Positions 27,546 to 34,782 of a stretch of 36,259 nucleotides of DNA are shown in pieces. The stretch comes from Deltaproteobacteria bacterium (GTDB lineage Bacteria > Myxococcota_A > Polyangia > Polyangiales > Houyiibacteriaceae), in the NCBI GenBank assembly GCA_013151775.1, contig JAADHO010000004.1:1-36259 (forward strand). The letters run 5' to 3'. The notes beneath the pieces are model-generated. The model did no database searches, had not been told where the DNA came from, and saw only the letters and a program-made list of their open reading frames with translations. A program made the position numbers and the translations under genes. Every line of letters starts with the position of its first letter. Positions within the stretch are counted from its first letter, which is position 1.

Positions 27546-28037
27546 TCAGATCGCGGAGGAGTCGGCAGAGGCTTGCGCTGTGGGTTCCTCGGCGCTCGCG
27601 TCCGTGTCCTCGCCACCGCTGCTCGGCACCTCGGCCAGCAGGCGTGGATCTCCGTCGCTGACGCTCTCCTCGATCAGCCGATAGCCGCCGATGGCGGCGC
27701 GCCACTTCTGCTTCAGAGTCGTCTCCGCGAGCATCATGGTGTCGGTGGAGTACCAACGCACGGTCACCGTCGACGTGGCCTCGTCGTGATCCTCGCCCAC
27801 TTCGACACCGAGGATCTCCGTGTCCGCTACGCGAATTGCGTGTCCCCAACCTCGATGCGTGGCTCGATACTCGCGCCGCAGGCTCGGCGCGACCTGTGCG
27901 ATCGCAAGATCGATGCGCGCCCAGCGAGCCTGATCGTTCAGCTCGATCACCGAGTCCCGGAGACGCTCTGCCGAGCTGATGTTGCCGAAGATGCAGCCGC
28001 TGAGCAGCAGGCACGCGAGGAGTAGTGCGGATCGCAT
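27546..28037 (-). CDS. Small lipoprotein of unknown function
   Basis: A 163-aa lipoprotein. MRSALLLACLLLSGC is a classic lipoprotein signal with lipid cysteine at residue 15. The mature part is a soluble alpha/beta-looking domain (RLRDSVIELNDQARWARIDLAI; ATSTVTVRWYSTDTMMLAET; WRAAIGGYRLIEES) that ends in a disordered Ser/Glu/Ala tail. The middle resembles small NTF2-like or DUF-type domains of myxobacterial lipoproteins, but I cannot name a family. It is divergent from udk, with 79 bases between the starts. Confidence 0.75.
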   Translation of the reverse strand: MRSALLLACLLLSGCIFGNISSAERLRDSVIELNDQARWARIDLAIAQVAPSLRREYRATHRGWGHAIRVADTEILGVEVGEDHDEATSTVTVRWYSTDTMMLAETTLKQKWRAAIGGYRLIEESVSDGDPRLLAEVPSSGGEDTDASAEEPTAQASADSSAI

Positions 28038-28116
28038 GAGTCGACGCTAGTGCGACGTGGATCTAGCGGGCAAGAAATCGGCACCTCGCGCGCTCGGCTC
28101 GTGCTATGCGCGGAGC

Positions 28117-28758
28117 ATGCCCTTCGTGATCGGCATCGCCGGAGGCACCGGCTCCGGAAAGACCACCATCGCTCGACGCATCGCCGCCTCCGTGCCCGCG
28201 GAGAGCGTCTCCACGCTCGAGCACGACAGCTACTATCGCGACCGTCCCGACCTGACCTACGAAGAGCGCTGCGCTCTGAACTTCGATCACCCCGAGTCCC
28301 TCGAGACACCGCTGCTCGCGCAACAGCTCGAGGCGCTGCGGGCGGGCGACCGGGTCGACGCGCCGATCTACGACTTCAAGACCCACACGCGCAAGGACGA
28401 GAGCCGCCGCGTCTTGCCCACGCCCGTGATCGTCGTCGAGGGCATCTTGGTCTTGGCCGAGTCGAGCCTGCGCGAGCTCTTCGACATCAAGATCTTCGTC
28501 GACACGGACGCCGACATCCGCGTCTTCCGGCGCATCCGCCGCGACATCGAGCAACGCGGGCGCGACTTCGCCTCGATCCGCGAGCAGTACTATCGCACGG
28601 TGCGACCCATGCACCTGCGCTTCGTCGAACCCTCGAAGCGTTGGGCCGACATCATCATCCCCGAGGGAGGCGATAACCGCGTCGCGCTCGATCTCGTGCT
28701 GACCAAGCTGCGCAGCGTGCTCAGATCCTCCACCAGCTCGCTGCCGCCTGCGCCCTGA
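28117..28758 (+). CDS. udk: Uridine kinase
   Basis: A 213-aa P-loop kinase that phosphorylates uridine and cytidine in pyrimidine salvage. It opens MPFVIGIAGGTGSGKTTIARRI with Walker A at residues 9-17. It has STLEHDSYYRD (substrate-binding Asp), NFDHPESLETPLLAQQLEAL, IYDFKTHTRKDE, VVVEGILVLAES, and the LID-region Arg run RRIRRDIEQRGRDF. The ATG at 28117 is chosen over an in-frame codon at 28057 because the family starts with this P-loop strand. The C-terminal tail (VLRSSTSSLPPAP) is short and disordered. Confidence 0.93.
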   Translation: MPFVIGIAGGTGSGKTTIARRIAASVPAESVSTLEHDSYYRDRPDLTYEERCALNFDHPESLETPLLAQQLEALRAGDRVDAPIYDFKTHTRKDESRRVLPTPVIVVEGILVLAESSLRELFDIKIFVDTDADIRVFRRIRRDIEQRGRDFASIREQYYRTVRPMHLRFVEPSKRWADIIIPEGGDNRVALDLVLTKLRSVLRSSTSSLPPAP

Positions 28759-28784
28759 AGCGCCCCTGCGCACCGCGCGCGACG

Positions 28785-29390
28785 TTACGCGCGCGAGTCC
28801 GCCCCGACAAAGAGGAGCAGCGCCGTGAAATCGCCCTGGTCCGCATTGCGCAGCGCCTCGATGTACCGCATGCGCCTGTCGTTGGGCCGCAGTAGGTCCT
28901 GGCCCCCAATCCAATCGATCCCGGGCTCGCCAAGGATGTGCATCAGGATCGCGTCCGCCATGATGCGTGAGTGACGGCCGTTGCCGTTGGGGAATGGGTG
29001 GATGGCGACCAGGCGATGGTGGAAGCGCGCTGCGAGCTCCTTCGGCGGAAACGTATGGCACTCGATCCAGGTCCGCGTGTCATCCAAGAGCTTGCGCAGC
29101 TCGATGGCGATCATGCACGCCTCGACACCGACGTTCTTTCCCGTGCGACGAAACGCCCCTGCCCAGCACCAGACCTCTCCGAAGAGCTTCTCGTGCAGCT
29201 GACGGACGAATTGCTCGGTCAGCAGGTCGGTCCTCTCTTGGCGTCGCAGCCACAAGAGGCCCTGCTGCACGTTTGCCTGCTCCAGCTCGTCCAGCTGTGC
29301 TCGCGTGGCCACGTGCGGGTGCCGGATGCCTTCCAGCTCTTCGGGGCTCAGCGCTGTTGCTCCGTCGGGGCGATGCGGCGGCTCTCTCAT
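28785..29390 (-). CDS. Fic-domain protein, mobile mystery protein B type
   Basis: A 201-aa Fic/DOC-fold protein. The Fic motif is HPFPNGNGR at residues 131-139, preceded by FHHRLVAI and followed by HSRIMADAILMHILG. Upstream blocks LHEKLFGEVWCWAGAFRRTGKNVGV match the family called mobile mystery protein B (TIGR02613-like), always found next to an HTH protein. In AMP-transferring Fic enzymes the fifth motif position is Asp or Glu to hold magnesium; here it is Asn, as I recall for this subfamily, so activity may differ. The ATG at 29390 overlaps the stop of the upstream gene (ATGA), and GAAGAGG precedes it. I see no inhibitory (S/T)xxxE(G/N) motif. A toxin role is inference. Confidence 0.88.
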   Translation of the reverse strand: MREPPHRPDGATALSPEELEGIRHPHVATRAQLDELEQANVQQGLLWLRRQERTDLLTEQFVRQLHEKLFGEVWCWAGAFRRTGKNVGVEACMIAIELRKLLDDTRTWIECHTFPPKELAARFHHRLVAIHPFPNGNGRHSRIMADAILMHILGEPGIDWIGGQDLLRPNDRRMRYIEALRNADQGDFTALLLFVGADSRA

Positions 29391-29851
29391 GCCTCTTCCC
29401 ACAACCGTGAGGCGCGCCCCTCGAGCAGCTCGCGTGCGAGCCGCTGCGCCTGTTCCTCTTGCGCCGCCACGTCGAGCACTTGGTCCTCGAGCGCCATGTG
29501 CGCCCTGGCCGTGGCGACCTCCCTGCGCGCAAGCTGCAGCGCGCGCTGCCAGACCATGTTCTCGACGCCGCCATTTGGCACCAAGGCATAGACGAAGCGG
29601 TAGCCCATGGCGTCCGCCATCCGTCGCATGGTCCGGAGGGTGACCCTTCCATCAGCCTCCGCCCGCTCCGTCCGCGACACGAGCGCCCTCGTTACCTTCA
29701 TGCGTCGGGCGAGCTGTGCACCGGACATCTTCAGCGCCTTGCGGGCAGTACGGAGCCAACCCTCGGGTGGAACTCGGAGCCGCGCACCGACCTCGACCGT
29801 CTGGTCCAGAGTGGCCCTGTACTGCTTGTCGACCAGCGTTTCGAGACTCAT
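29387..29851 (-). CDS. HTH protein, mobile mystery protein A type
   Basis: A 154-aa cytoplasmic DNA-binding protein matching mobile mystery protein A (TIGR02612-like). Blocks are RVPPEGWLRTARKALKMSG, the XRE-type helix-turn-helix at about residues 42-68 (AQLARRMKVTRALVSRTER), then LRTMRRMADAMGYRFVYALVP. The C-terminal 60 residues are helical. It is the first gene of a two-gene unit with the Fic protein, overlapping by four bases. By analogy with toxin-antitoxin modules it should bind the palindrome just upstream and could neutralise the Fic partner; both are inference. The ATG at 29851 has no clear ribosome binding site. Confidence 0.88.
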   Translation of the reverse strand: MSLETLVDKQYRATLDQTVEVGARLRVPPEGWLRTARKALKMSGAQLARRMKVTRALVSRTERAEADGRVTLRTMRRMADAMGYRFVYALVPNGGVENMVWQRALQLARREVATARAHMALEDQVLDVAAQEEQAQRLARELLEGRASRLWEEA

Positions 29852-29870
29852 GATGACATCTGCTTTGTCA

Positions 29871-29904
29871 ATGCATACGTATACGCATGGAACGCAGGTG
29901 TCAA
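29871..29904 (-). promoter_or_regulatory. Promoter with overlapping palindromic operator for the HTH/Fic unit
   Basis: On the minus strand a perfect -35 hexamer TTGACA lies at 29899-29904. About 15-17 bases downstream is an 18-bp imperfect palindrome, ATGCATACGTATACGCAT as read on the plus strand (29871-29888), which covers the -10 region. The inner ATACGTAT and CGTATACG are both self-complementary. This is a typical layout for autorepression by an XRE-family regulator. The start codon is 20 bases away. Confidence 0.6.
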
Positions 29905-29976
29905 CATATAGATCTCCACTGGCTGTCAGATGTATATCTATGAATATACGCGAAAGCCTCGTGCCCTGAAGATCCC

Positions 29977-31161
29977 TCAGATCAGCAGCGTCGCGCAGCC
30001 CAGGGCCACGTCCACACGGCCCGTCGTGTCCGCCTCGAAGACGCGGCAGGTGTTGGGGCAGACCACGATGCGATCGGGATCCGTCGGGTCTCCGTCGTAG
30101 TACCAGCCCTGATCCGTGCAGCCCGTGTAGTCGCGGACGAAGGGGATGGTGGTGGTCGATCCGTCCGTGCGCGTGTGTACGATGTTGACTCGCGCGGGGT
30201 CGAAGCTCATCCCGTCCGGCGGCGTGGGGATGTCGTAGACGCAGGGCAGAGGCATGGCCACGGCGATGGTCGCCGAGAGATCACCGAAGAGCCCGCTCCA
30301 GTCTTCGCTGCAGATCGAGAAGGTGCGCCCGCCCGTGAGGCGCGAGAGCTCCCAATAGGTGTCGCCGTTGTCGGCGGCTTCGCCCGATGGCCCTGCGCAG
30401 CCCGGTTGAGTGATGCCGATGCCGAAGGGACTGTGCGTGGAGCCGGGCGGCGACGCGATGCTGTGGAAGCGGAAGTTCTTGCCGAGCATCCCCTGCATGG
30501 CGCTGATGAAGGCGCTGGCGCCCATGTTGCTCTCGTCGTCCGTGACCTCGATGAAGTGCATGACGGCGCTGCGGCGCAGGAAGCTGCTGTACATGGGGAA
30601 GGTCCGCAGCAGCACGTCGAGCGAATCACTCGAAGCCACCGAGGCGTTCACACGTAAGAAGCGCACGGGATCCGTCCCGAGGGGCGCGGGCACTTCGACG
30701 AATCCGGGTGAGGTGATCAGCACGACGTGAAGATCGATGCCGACGCCTGCGAAGGCCGTGGCAAAGCTGTTGATGTTGGTCTGAACCAGCGACGCCTCTT
30801 CGCTCATGGAGCCGGAGTTGTCGATCACCCAGACGATGTCCACCGGCGTGAAGCCGGTCATGGCCTCGACACGCACGGCGGCGCACTCGCCCGTGCCCGA
30901 GTCCACGGGCGGCAGCGTCCCCGAGTCTCCGGGCGTTGTGCCGACGCAGGCGGGGACGCCTGCGCAGCCCGGGTCGTCGCAGTCCGTCAAGCCATCGCGA
31001 TCGTTGTCCACGCCGTCCGAGCAGGCGGAGACCGTGTTCTCGGCCACGCCTACGCTGCCGTCTCTGCGCGGTCCTTGAGTGTTGGCGGAGCAGCCGGCGA
31101 GCAGCAAGAGCGCGGCCAGAGCCGACGCGCCAGCGAGACGTGATGAAGAAAGGTAGTTCAC
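29977..31161 (-). CDS. VWA-domain lipoprotein with a calcium-type Asp-rich motif
   Basis: A 394-aa lipoprotein. From the GTG at 31161 the signal is VNYLSSSRLAGASALAALLLLAGC with lipid cysteine at residue 24 (first residue read as Met). A Cys-bracketed motif CSDGVDNDRDGLTDCDDPGC (47-66) resembles thrombospondin type 3 or MopE-like metal-binding loops common in myxobacterial surface proteins. A von Willebrand A domain begins at about 105 with IVWVIDNSGSMS, which holds the MIDAS DxSxS, and continues with DLHVVLITSPG and HFIEVTDDESN. Six Cys residues lie in the last 120 residues. The 12-codon longer start (TTG 31197) gives an odd Arg-rich N-terminus. It lies 77 bases after the large scaffold gene on the same strand. 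Ligand unknown. Confidence 0.78.
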   Translation of the reverse strand: MNYLSSSRLAGASALAALLLLAGCSANTQGPRRDGSVGVAENTVSACSDGVDNDRDGLTDCDDPGCAGVPACVGTTPGDSGTLPPVDSGTGECAAVRVEAMTGFTPVDIVWVIDNSGSMSEEASLVQTNINSFATAFAGVGIDLHVVLITSPGFVEVPAPLGTDPVRFLRVNASVASSDSLDVLLRTFPMYSSFLRRSAVMHFIEVTDDESNMGASAFISAMQGMLGKNFRFHSIASPPGSTHSPFGIGITQPGCAGPSGEAADNGDTYWELSRLTGGRTFSICSEDWSGLFGDLSATIAVAMPLPCVYDIPTPPDGMSFDPARVNIVHTRTDGSTTTIPFVRDYTGCTDQGWYYDGDPTDPDRIVVCPNTCRVFEADTTGRVDVALGCATLLI

Positions 31162-31238
31162 GCGGGCAGCATAGCGGCGCCGACGTGACCGAACCAAGGC
31201 CCCCTCCTCTCATCCGATAGGCGAGTCGCCTCGAGGCC

Positions 31239-34200
31239 TCACTCCCCGGCTGCGTGCGCTCGTGCCGCGCGGTTGTTCGGGTCCAGCTCGAGGGCGCGGC
31301 GGTAGGCTTGTCTCGCGCCCGAGGCGTCGCTCGCGGCGGTGAAGGCGTCGCCGAGCAGCACTTGGTAGCTCGCGCGTCGCCGGCGTCGTCGCGCCGCCTT
31401 CTCGGCCCACTCCACCGCTTGGGCCGAGTCGCCTGCGGCCAGGTAGTAGCGCGCGAAGGCGGCCATGGCGTGGGGGTTCCGTGGATACAGGTCGATGGCT
31501 CGGTTGAGCGCGCGCTCGGCGCGGCTCATGGCGCCGCTCTGCAGGTCTCGCTCGGCCTGCTGTACCAAGGCATCTGAGGCCTCCTGCGGATCCGAAGGCA
31601 GGTCGGACTGCGGCTCAGGCTGGGCCTCGGGTTCGGGCTGCGGCTCAGGCTGGGCCTCGGGTTCGGGCTGCGGCTCAGGCTGCGCTTCGGGTTCAGGCTG
31701 CGCTTCGGGTTCAGGCTGCGCTTCGGGCTGTGCCTCAGGTTCAGGCTGTGCCTCGGGCTGCATCTCAGGTTGTGCCTCAGGCTGTGCCTCAGGTTCGGGC
31801 TGCGCTTCGGGCTGCGCTTCGGGCTGCGCCTCAGGCTGCGCTTCGGGCTGCGCCTCAGGCTCTGTGGTCGCGACCCGCGCGTCCGCCATGCCCAGCCACT
31901 CGGGGTGCGTCAGGTACACCGCTGCGCCTCCTCCGAGGGCGGCGAGCAGAAAGATCAGCGCGATCCAGGCGGCCGCACCTGGGTGCTTCGTGGGAAGCGG
32001 TTCCATTTGGGCCTCGTCCACTGTGGGCATCTCCAGAGGCATGGACGGCAAGGTGGCGTCGGGCATCTCGATGGCCGGTGGCAATCCGCCTTCGTCCAAG
32101 TTGGGTGGTGGTTCGAAGTTGGGTGGTGGCTCGAACTTCGGCATCTCGAACTCCGCCGAATCCAAGGCTTGGTTGGGCTCAGCACCCGCCGAGAGCTCCG
32201 CGTCGAGCGCGTCGTCGAGGGCGGCTAGCTCCGGGGGCAGCTCCAGCTCCTCCGAAGGCGGTGGCGGCACGGTCTCGGCCGCCTCCACACGCTCCGCTTC
32301 GCGCAGGGCGGCGATGGAGTCTCCGATGATCGTCGGCTCGTCTTCCTGAATGACCTCGTCTTCGTCTTCGTCGTGCTCCGGCGGTGGTGGCGGCGGCTTC
32401 GGTGGCAGCGCGCCCATGCCCGCTGGCATGCCGAGCATCGTGCGCTTGCGAGCGGCCTTGGGCGGAGCCGCCTTCTCCGCGGCATCCGCGCTCTTCGCGT
32501 CGCTTGGCTGAGTGCCCGCTGCGGACGGGTTGGGCGGCGGCGCCGGCGCGAGGCCGACGGGCGGCTTCGTCGAGCTCTTCGCCCCGAGCTTGGCCACGGG
32601 CGGTGGCGAGAGCCCGAGCATGGTGCCCTTCTTCTTGGGCGTGGAGCTCGACAGCTTGGGCAGCTTGCCCGTGCCCGGTCCAAAGGCGCCCGCGCCGGTG
32701 GCCGCCGCTTCACCCTCCGTGTCGGCAGTGGCCACGGGACGTCCACCGAAGGCGCCGGCGGGCCCTGTGGCTTTGCGTGTGCGCTTCGCGGGGTCGCCAC
32801 CCAGAGACATCCTCGTGGCCGCCGTGCCAGAGACCTTCTCCGGCGGCTTGGCGGGCGTCGGTGGCGTGGGCGCGCTGGCCTGCGTCGGAGGCTCGGGCGG
32901 TGCGTTCGAGCGCCGATTGCTCGAGTCTCCCCAAGACATGGCGCCCTTGTTCCCGCGCGTCGCCCGCAGCGGGTCGACGTTGGCCGATCGCACCTGCTCC
33001 GAGAGCACGGGGCCCGCGCCCGTGGCGGACAGGTCCACTCCCTCGTCGTCCTCTTCGTCGGCCATGGGGCCTCCCTGCTTCAAGCTCGCGGCGGTTGGGA
33101 ACGGCATGGACCCGCTCGGCTTCTTCCGGTCCCCACCCTCGGGTTTCGGCACAGCGTCGCTGGTGCTGGGTCGCTCTTCGAGGGCCAAGGGCGGAGCCAC
33201 GCGCGCGGCGGCGTCTAGGGCCTCGTCCACCGGAGTCATCAGGTTCGCGATGGCGGGGTGGCCGACCTTCTCCACGTGCACGCGGGCCGAGCCCAAGGCG
33301 AGCAACGCCGCGAGCGCTTCGCCTGCCAACAGCTCGTCCTCATCGCCGAGGCGAGTGCCCGTGGCGCCCACCACGAGTCCGTCCGAGAGGTCCACGTCCA
33401 CGCTGGCCTCACGGCTGCGCACGGCGGCGTGACGCGTGCCGGGCACTCGCGCCAGGTTGCGCAAGAGCCGGCTCGGTCCCGTGAGCTCGAGGCGTGTGTC
33501 GAAGGAGTCTTCCTTGCGCGCTCTCTGCCTCAGCTCGCGATCGTTCTCGGTCAGCTTGCTGATGCGTCCCGCGAGCTGCAGCAGGTCGGGCGTGGGCGCG
33601 TTGGCTGGCCAGAGCTCCTCCCAGCGCACGACCAGCAGCGAGGCCCAGCGCAGGCGAGGATCGCGACGGATCGCCCGGACGGCCTCGAAGCCGTCGCCCT
33701 CGATGGCCGTGGCGTCGAGGATCACCACCTCGGGATCGAGCCCTCTGGCCCGACCGAGCCCGTCGACGCTGGCTCGCGTCACCGCCACCAAGGTGCCGTG
33801 ATCGCGCAGCGTCTGCGCCAGCACGTCAGCGCGACCGGGATCGTTGTCCATCAGCAGGATGCGCAGGCCCCGAAGTGTGCTCAGATCGCCTCCGCCATCC
33901 GATTCGTCGCCATCGAAGAGTCGAAGCCGCCCGCCCGGGGCCTCGAGCAGCTCGTAGCGCATGGGCTCGGCCTTCTCGATCAGCGGGCGCAGCTTCGCGA
34001 CGAACTCTTCCAGCGCCTCCGCGACGGGCCCACCTGCTCCGAGCACGAGCCGGATGGCCTCGCTGCCTTGGGCGGAACTCTCCACCGAGAGGATGCCGCT
34101 GCGCAGCTCCTTGTTCACCAGACCGAGCAGCTCGTCCAAGGTCGCCTCGCCGAGCTCACCCGCTGCCCCGCCCGGTCGGTTGGGCAGCTCGCGGCAGAGC

Positions 34201-34568
34201 TCAGCGACACGCCTGGCGATGGCGTCGACACTCGCGCCTCTGGGTACGACGGCCACGGCGCCGCTGCGAAACGCGCTGAGGCGCTCGTCGAGGGCGGCGT
34301 CCGCGGAGAGCACGGCGACCGGTACGATGGAGGTGTTCGGCTGGGCCGCGAGGGCGCGCAGCACGGCGCCCCCGCCTTCCTCGGCTGCGTCGCCGAGCAG
34401 CAGCGCCAGGTCGGGCGCGGCCGCGACCACGGCGCCGCTCGCAGCCGACGCCTTCACGCACTCCACGGCCAGCCCGTGGCGGTCGAGGGCTTCTTCGAGC
34501 CCGACCTGCATGGGATCGCCCTCGCCGATCATCAGCAGGGTCGGTCGGTCTTCAAGGGAGGCGCTCAC
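31239..34568 (-). CDS. Receiver/PATAN (DUF4388) protein with disordered linker, one TM helix, PEAQ repeats and TPR domain
   Basis: A 1109-aa protein from the GTG at 34568, which has GAGG five bases upstream; a TTG at 34595 adds nine residues. From the N-terminus: a receiver-like domain without a clear phosphoacceptor (8-125), a PATAN/DUF4388-like domain ([19 protein letters not shown], 140-222), a second receiver ([12 protein letters not shown], with the Asp of VVILDA about 285; 231-340), a second PATAN-like domain (360-437), 420 disordered residues rich in Pro, Ala and Lys with two TMLG motifs (KKKGTMLGL about 646, RKRTMLGM about 704), a membrane helix ([21 protein letters not shown], 865-885), QPEAQPE repeats (900-993) and TPR units to the end. 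The receivers should be cytoplasmic and the repeats and TPR outside. Combining signalling domains with a periplasmic TPR suggests a transmembrane scaffold. Confidence 0.75.
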   Translation of the reverse strand: MSASLEDRPTLLMIGEGDPMQVGLEEALDRHGLAVECVKASAASGAVVAAAPDLALLLGDAAEEGGGAVLRALAAQPNTSIVPVAVLSADAALDERLSAFRSGAVAVVPRGASVDAIARRVAELCRELPNRPGGAAGELGEATLDELLGLVNKELRSGILSVESSAQGSEAIRLVLGAGGPVAEALEEFVAKLRPLIEKAEPMRYELLEAPGGRLRLFDGDESDGGGDLSTLRGLRILLMDNDPGRADVLAQTLRDHGTLVAVTRASVDGLGRARGLDPEVVILDATAIEGDGFEAVRAIRRDPRLRWASLLVVRWEELWPANAPTPDLLQLAGRISKLTENDRELRQRARKEDSFDTRLELTGPSRLLRNLARVPGTRHAAVRSREASVDVDLSDGLVVGATGTRLGDEDELLAGEALAALLALGSARVHVEKVGHPAIANLMTPVDEALDAAARVAPPLALEERPSTSDAVPKPEGGDRKKPSGSMPFPTAASLKQGGPMADEEDDEGVDLSATGAGPVLSEQVRSANVDPLRATRGNKGAMSWGDSSNRRSNAPPEPPTQASAPTPPTPAKPPEKVSGTAATRMSLGGDPAKRTRKATGPAGAFGGRPVATADTEGEAAATGAGAFGPGTGKLPKLSSSTPKKKGTMLGLSPPPVAKLGAKSSTKPPVGLAPAPPPNPSAAGTQPSDAKSADAAEKAAPPKAARKRTMLGMPAGMGALPPKPPPPPPEHDEDEDEVIQEDEPTIIGDSIAALREAERVEAAETVPPPPSEELELPPELAALDDALDAELSAGAEPNQALDSAEFEMPKFEPPPNFEPPPNLDEGGLPPAIEMPDATLPSMPLEMPTVDEAQMEPLPTKHPGAAAWIALIFLLAALGGGAAVYLTHPEWLGMADARVATTEPEAQPEAQPEAQPEAQPEAQPEPEAQPEAQPEMQPEAQPEPEAQPEAQPEPEAQPEPEAQPEPQPEPEAQPEPQPEPEAQPEPQSDLPSDPQEASDALVQQAERDLQSGAMSRAERALNRAIDLYPRNPHAMAAFARYYLAAGDSAQAVEWAEKAARRRRRRASYQVLLGDAFTAASDASGARQAYRRALELDPNNRAARAHAAGE
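31600..31862. repeat. Low-complexity PEAQPE-coding repeat
   Basis: Imperfect 12-, 18- and 36-bp units rich in GGCTGCGCTTCGGG and GGCTCAGGCTGGGC (plus-strand reading) encode alternating QPEAQPE and QPEPE blocks. The two most regular copies, near 31610-31680, are nearly identical over 36 bp. The repeat forms the extracytoplasmic spacer between the membrane helix and the TPR domain of the scaffold protein and could vary in length between strains. Confidence 0.8.
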
Positions 34569-34713
34569 GGAATCCTCGGCGGCTGTTCGGGGCAAGGCGA
34601 CGCACGGAAATCACGCGCGAGGCGGGGAGTCACGTCCCATGGTCGCTGATCCTGAGCTTCGTGGCCAAATCCTCGCTCAGCATGCGCAACATCACAGGAG
34701 TTTTCCAGCACCA

Positions 34714-34742
34714 TTGACGTGCGTACACTCACGTGTTTCGAT
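34714..34742 (+). promoter_or_regulatory. Candidate promoter with palindrome for the VWA/MopE gene
   Basis: TTGACG at 34714-34719 is followed after 17 bases by TTCGAT at 34737-34742, about 40 bases before the ATG. An 18-bp imperfect palindrome, ACGTGCGTACACTCACGT (34717-34734), overlaps the -35 and spacer and could be a regulator site. The -10 match is weak (3 of 6). Confidence 0.3.
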
Positions 34743-34782
34743 GTAACGTCCTGAGCTGACCGCTTTTGGACGGGGATCTTGG

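Noticed and set aside
31600-31862. CRISPR-like direct repeats
   Set aside because: There are no spacers. The repeats are in frame and encode a low-complexity protein segment.
33258-34649. Plus-strand frame of 463 residues
   Set aside because: It is antisense to the scaffold gene and has the composition of a shadow frame.
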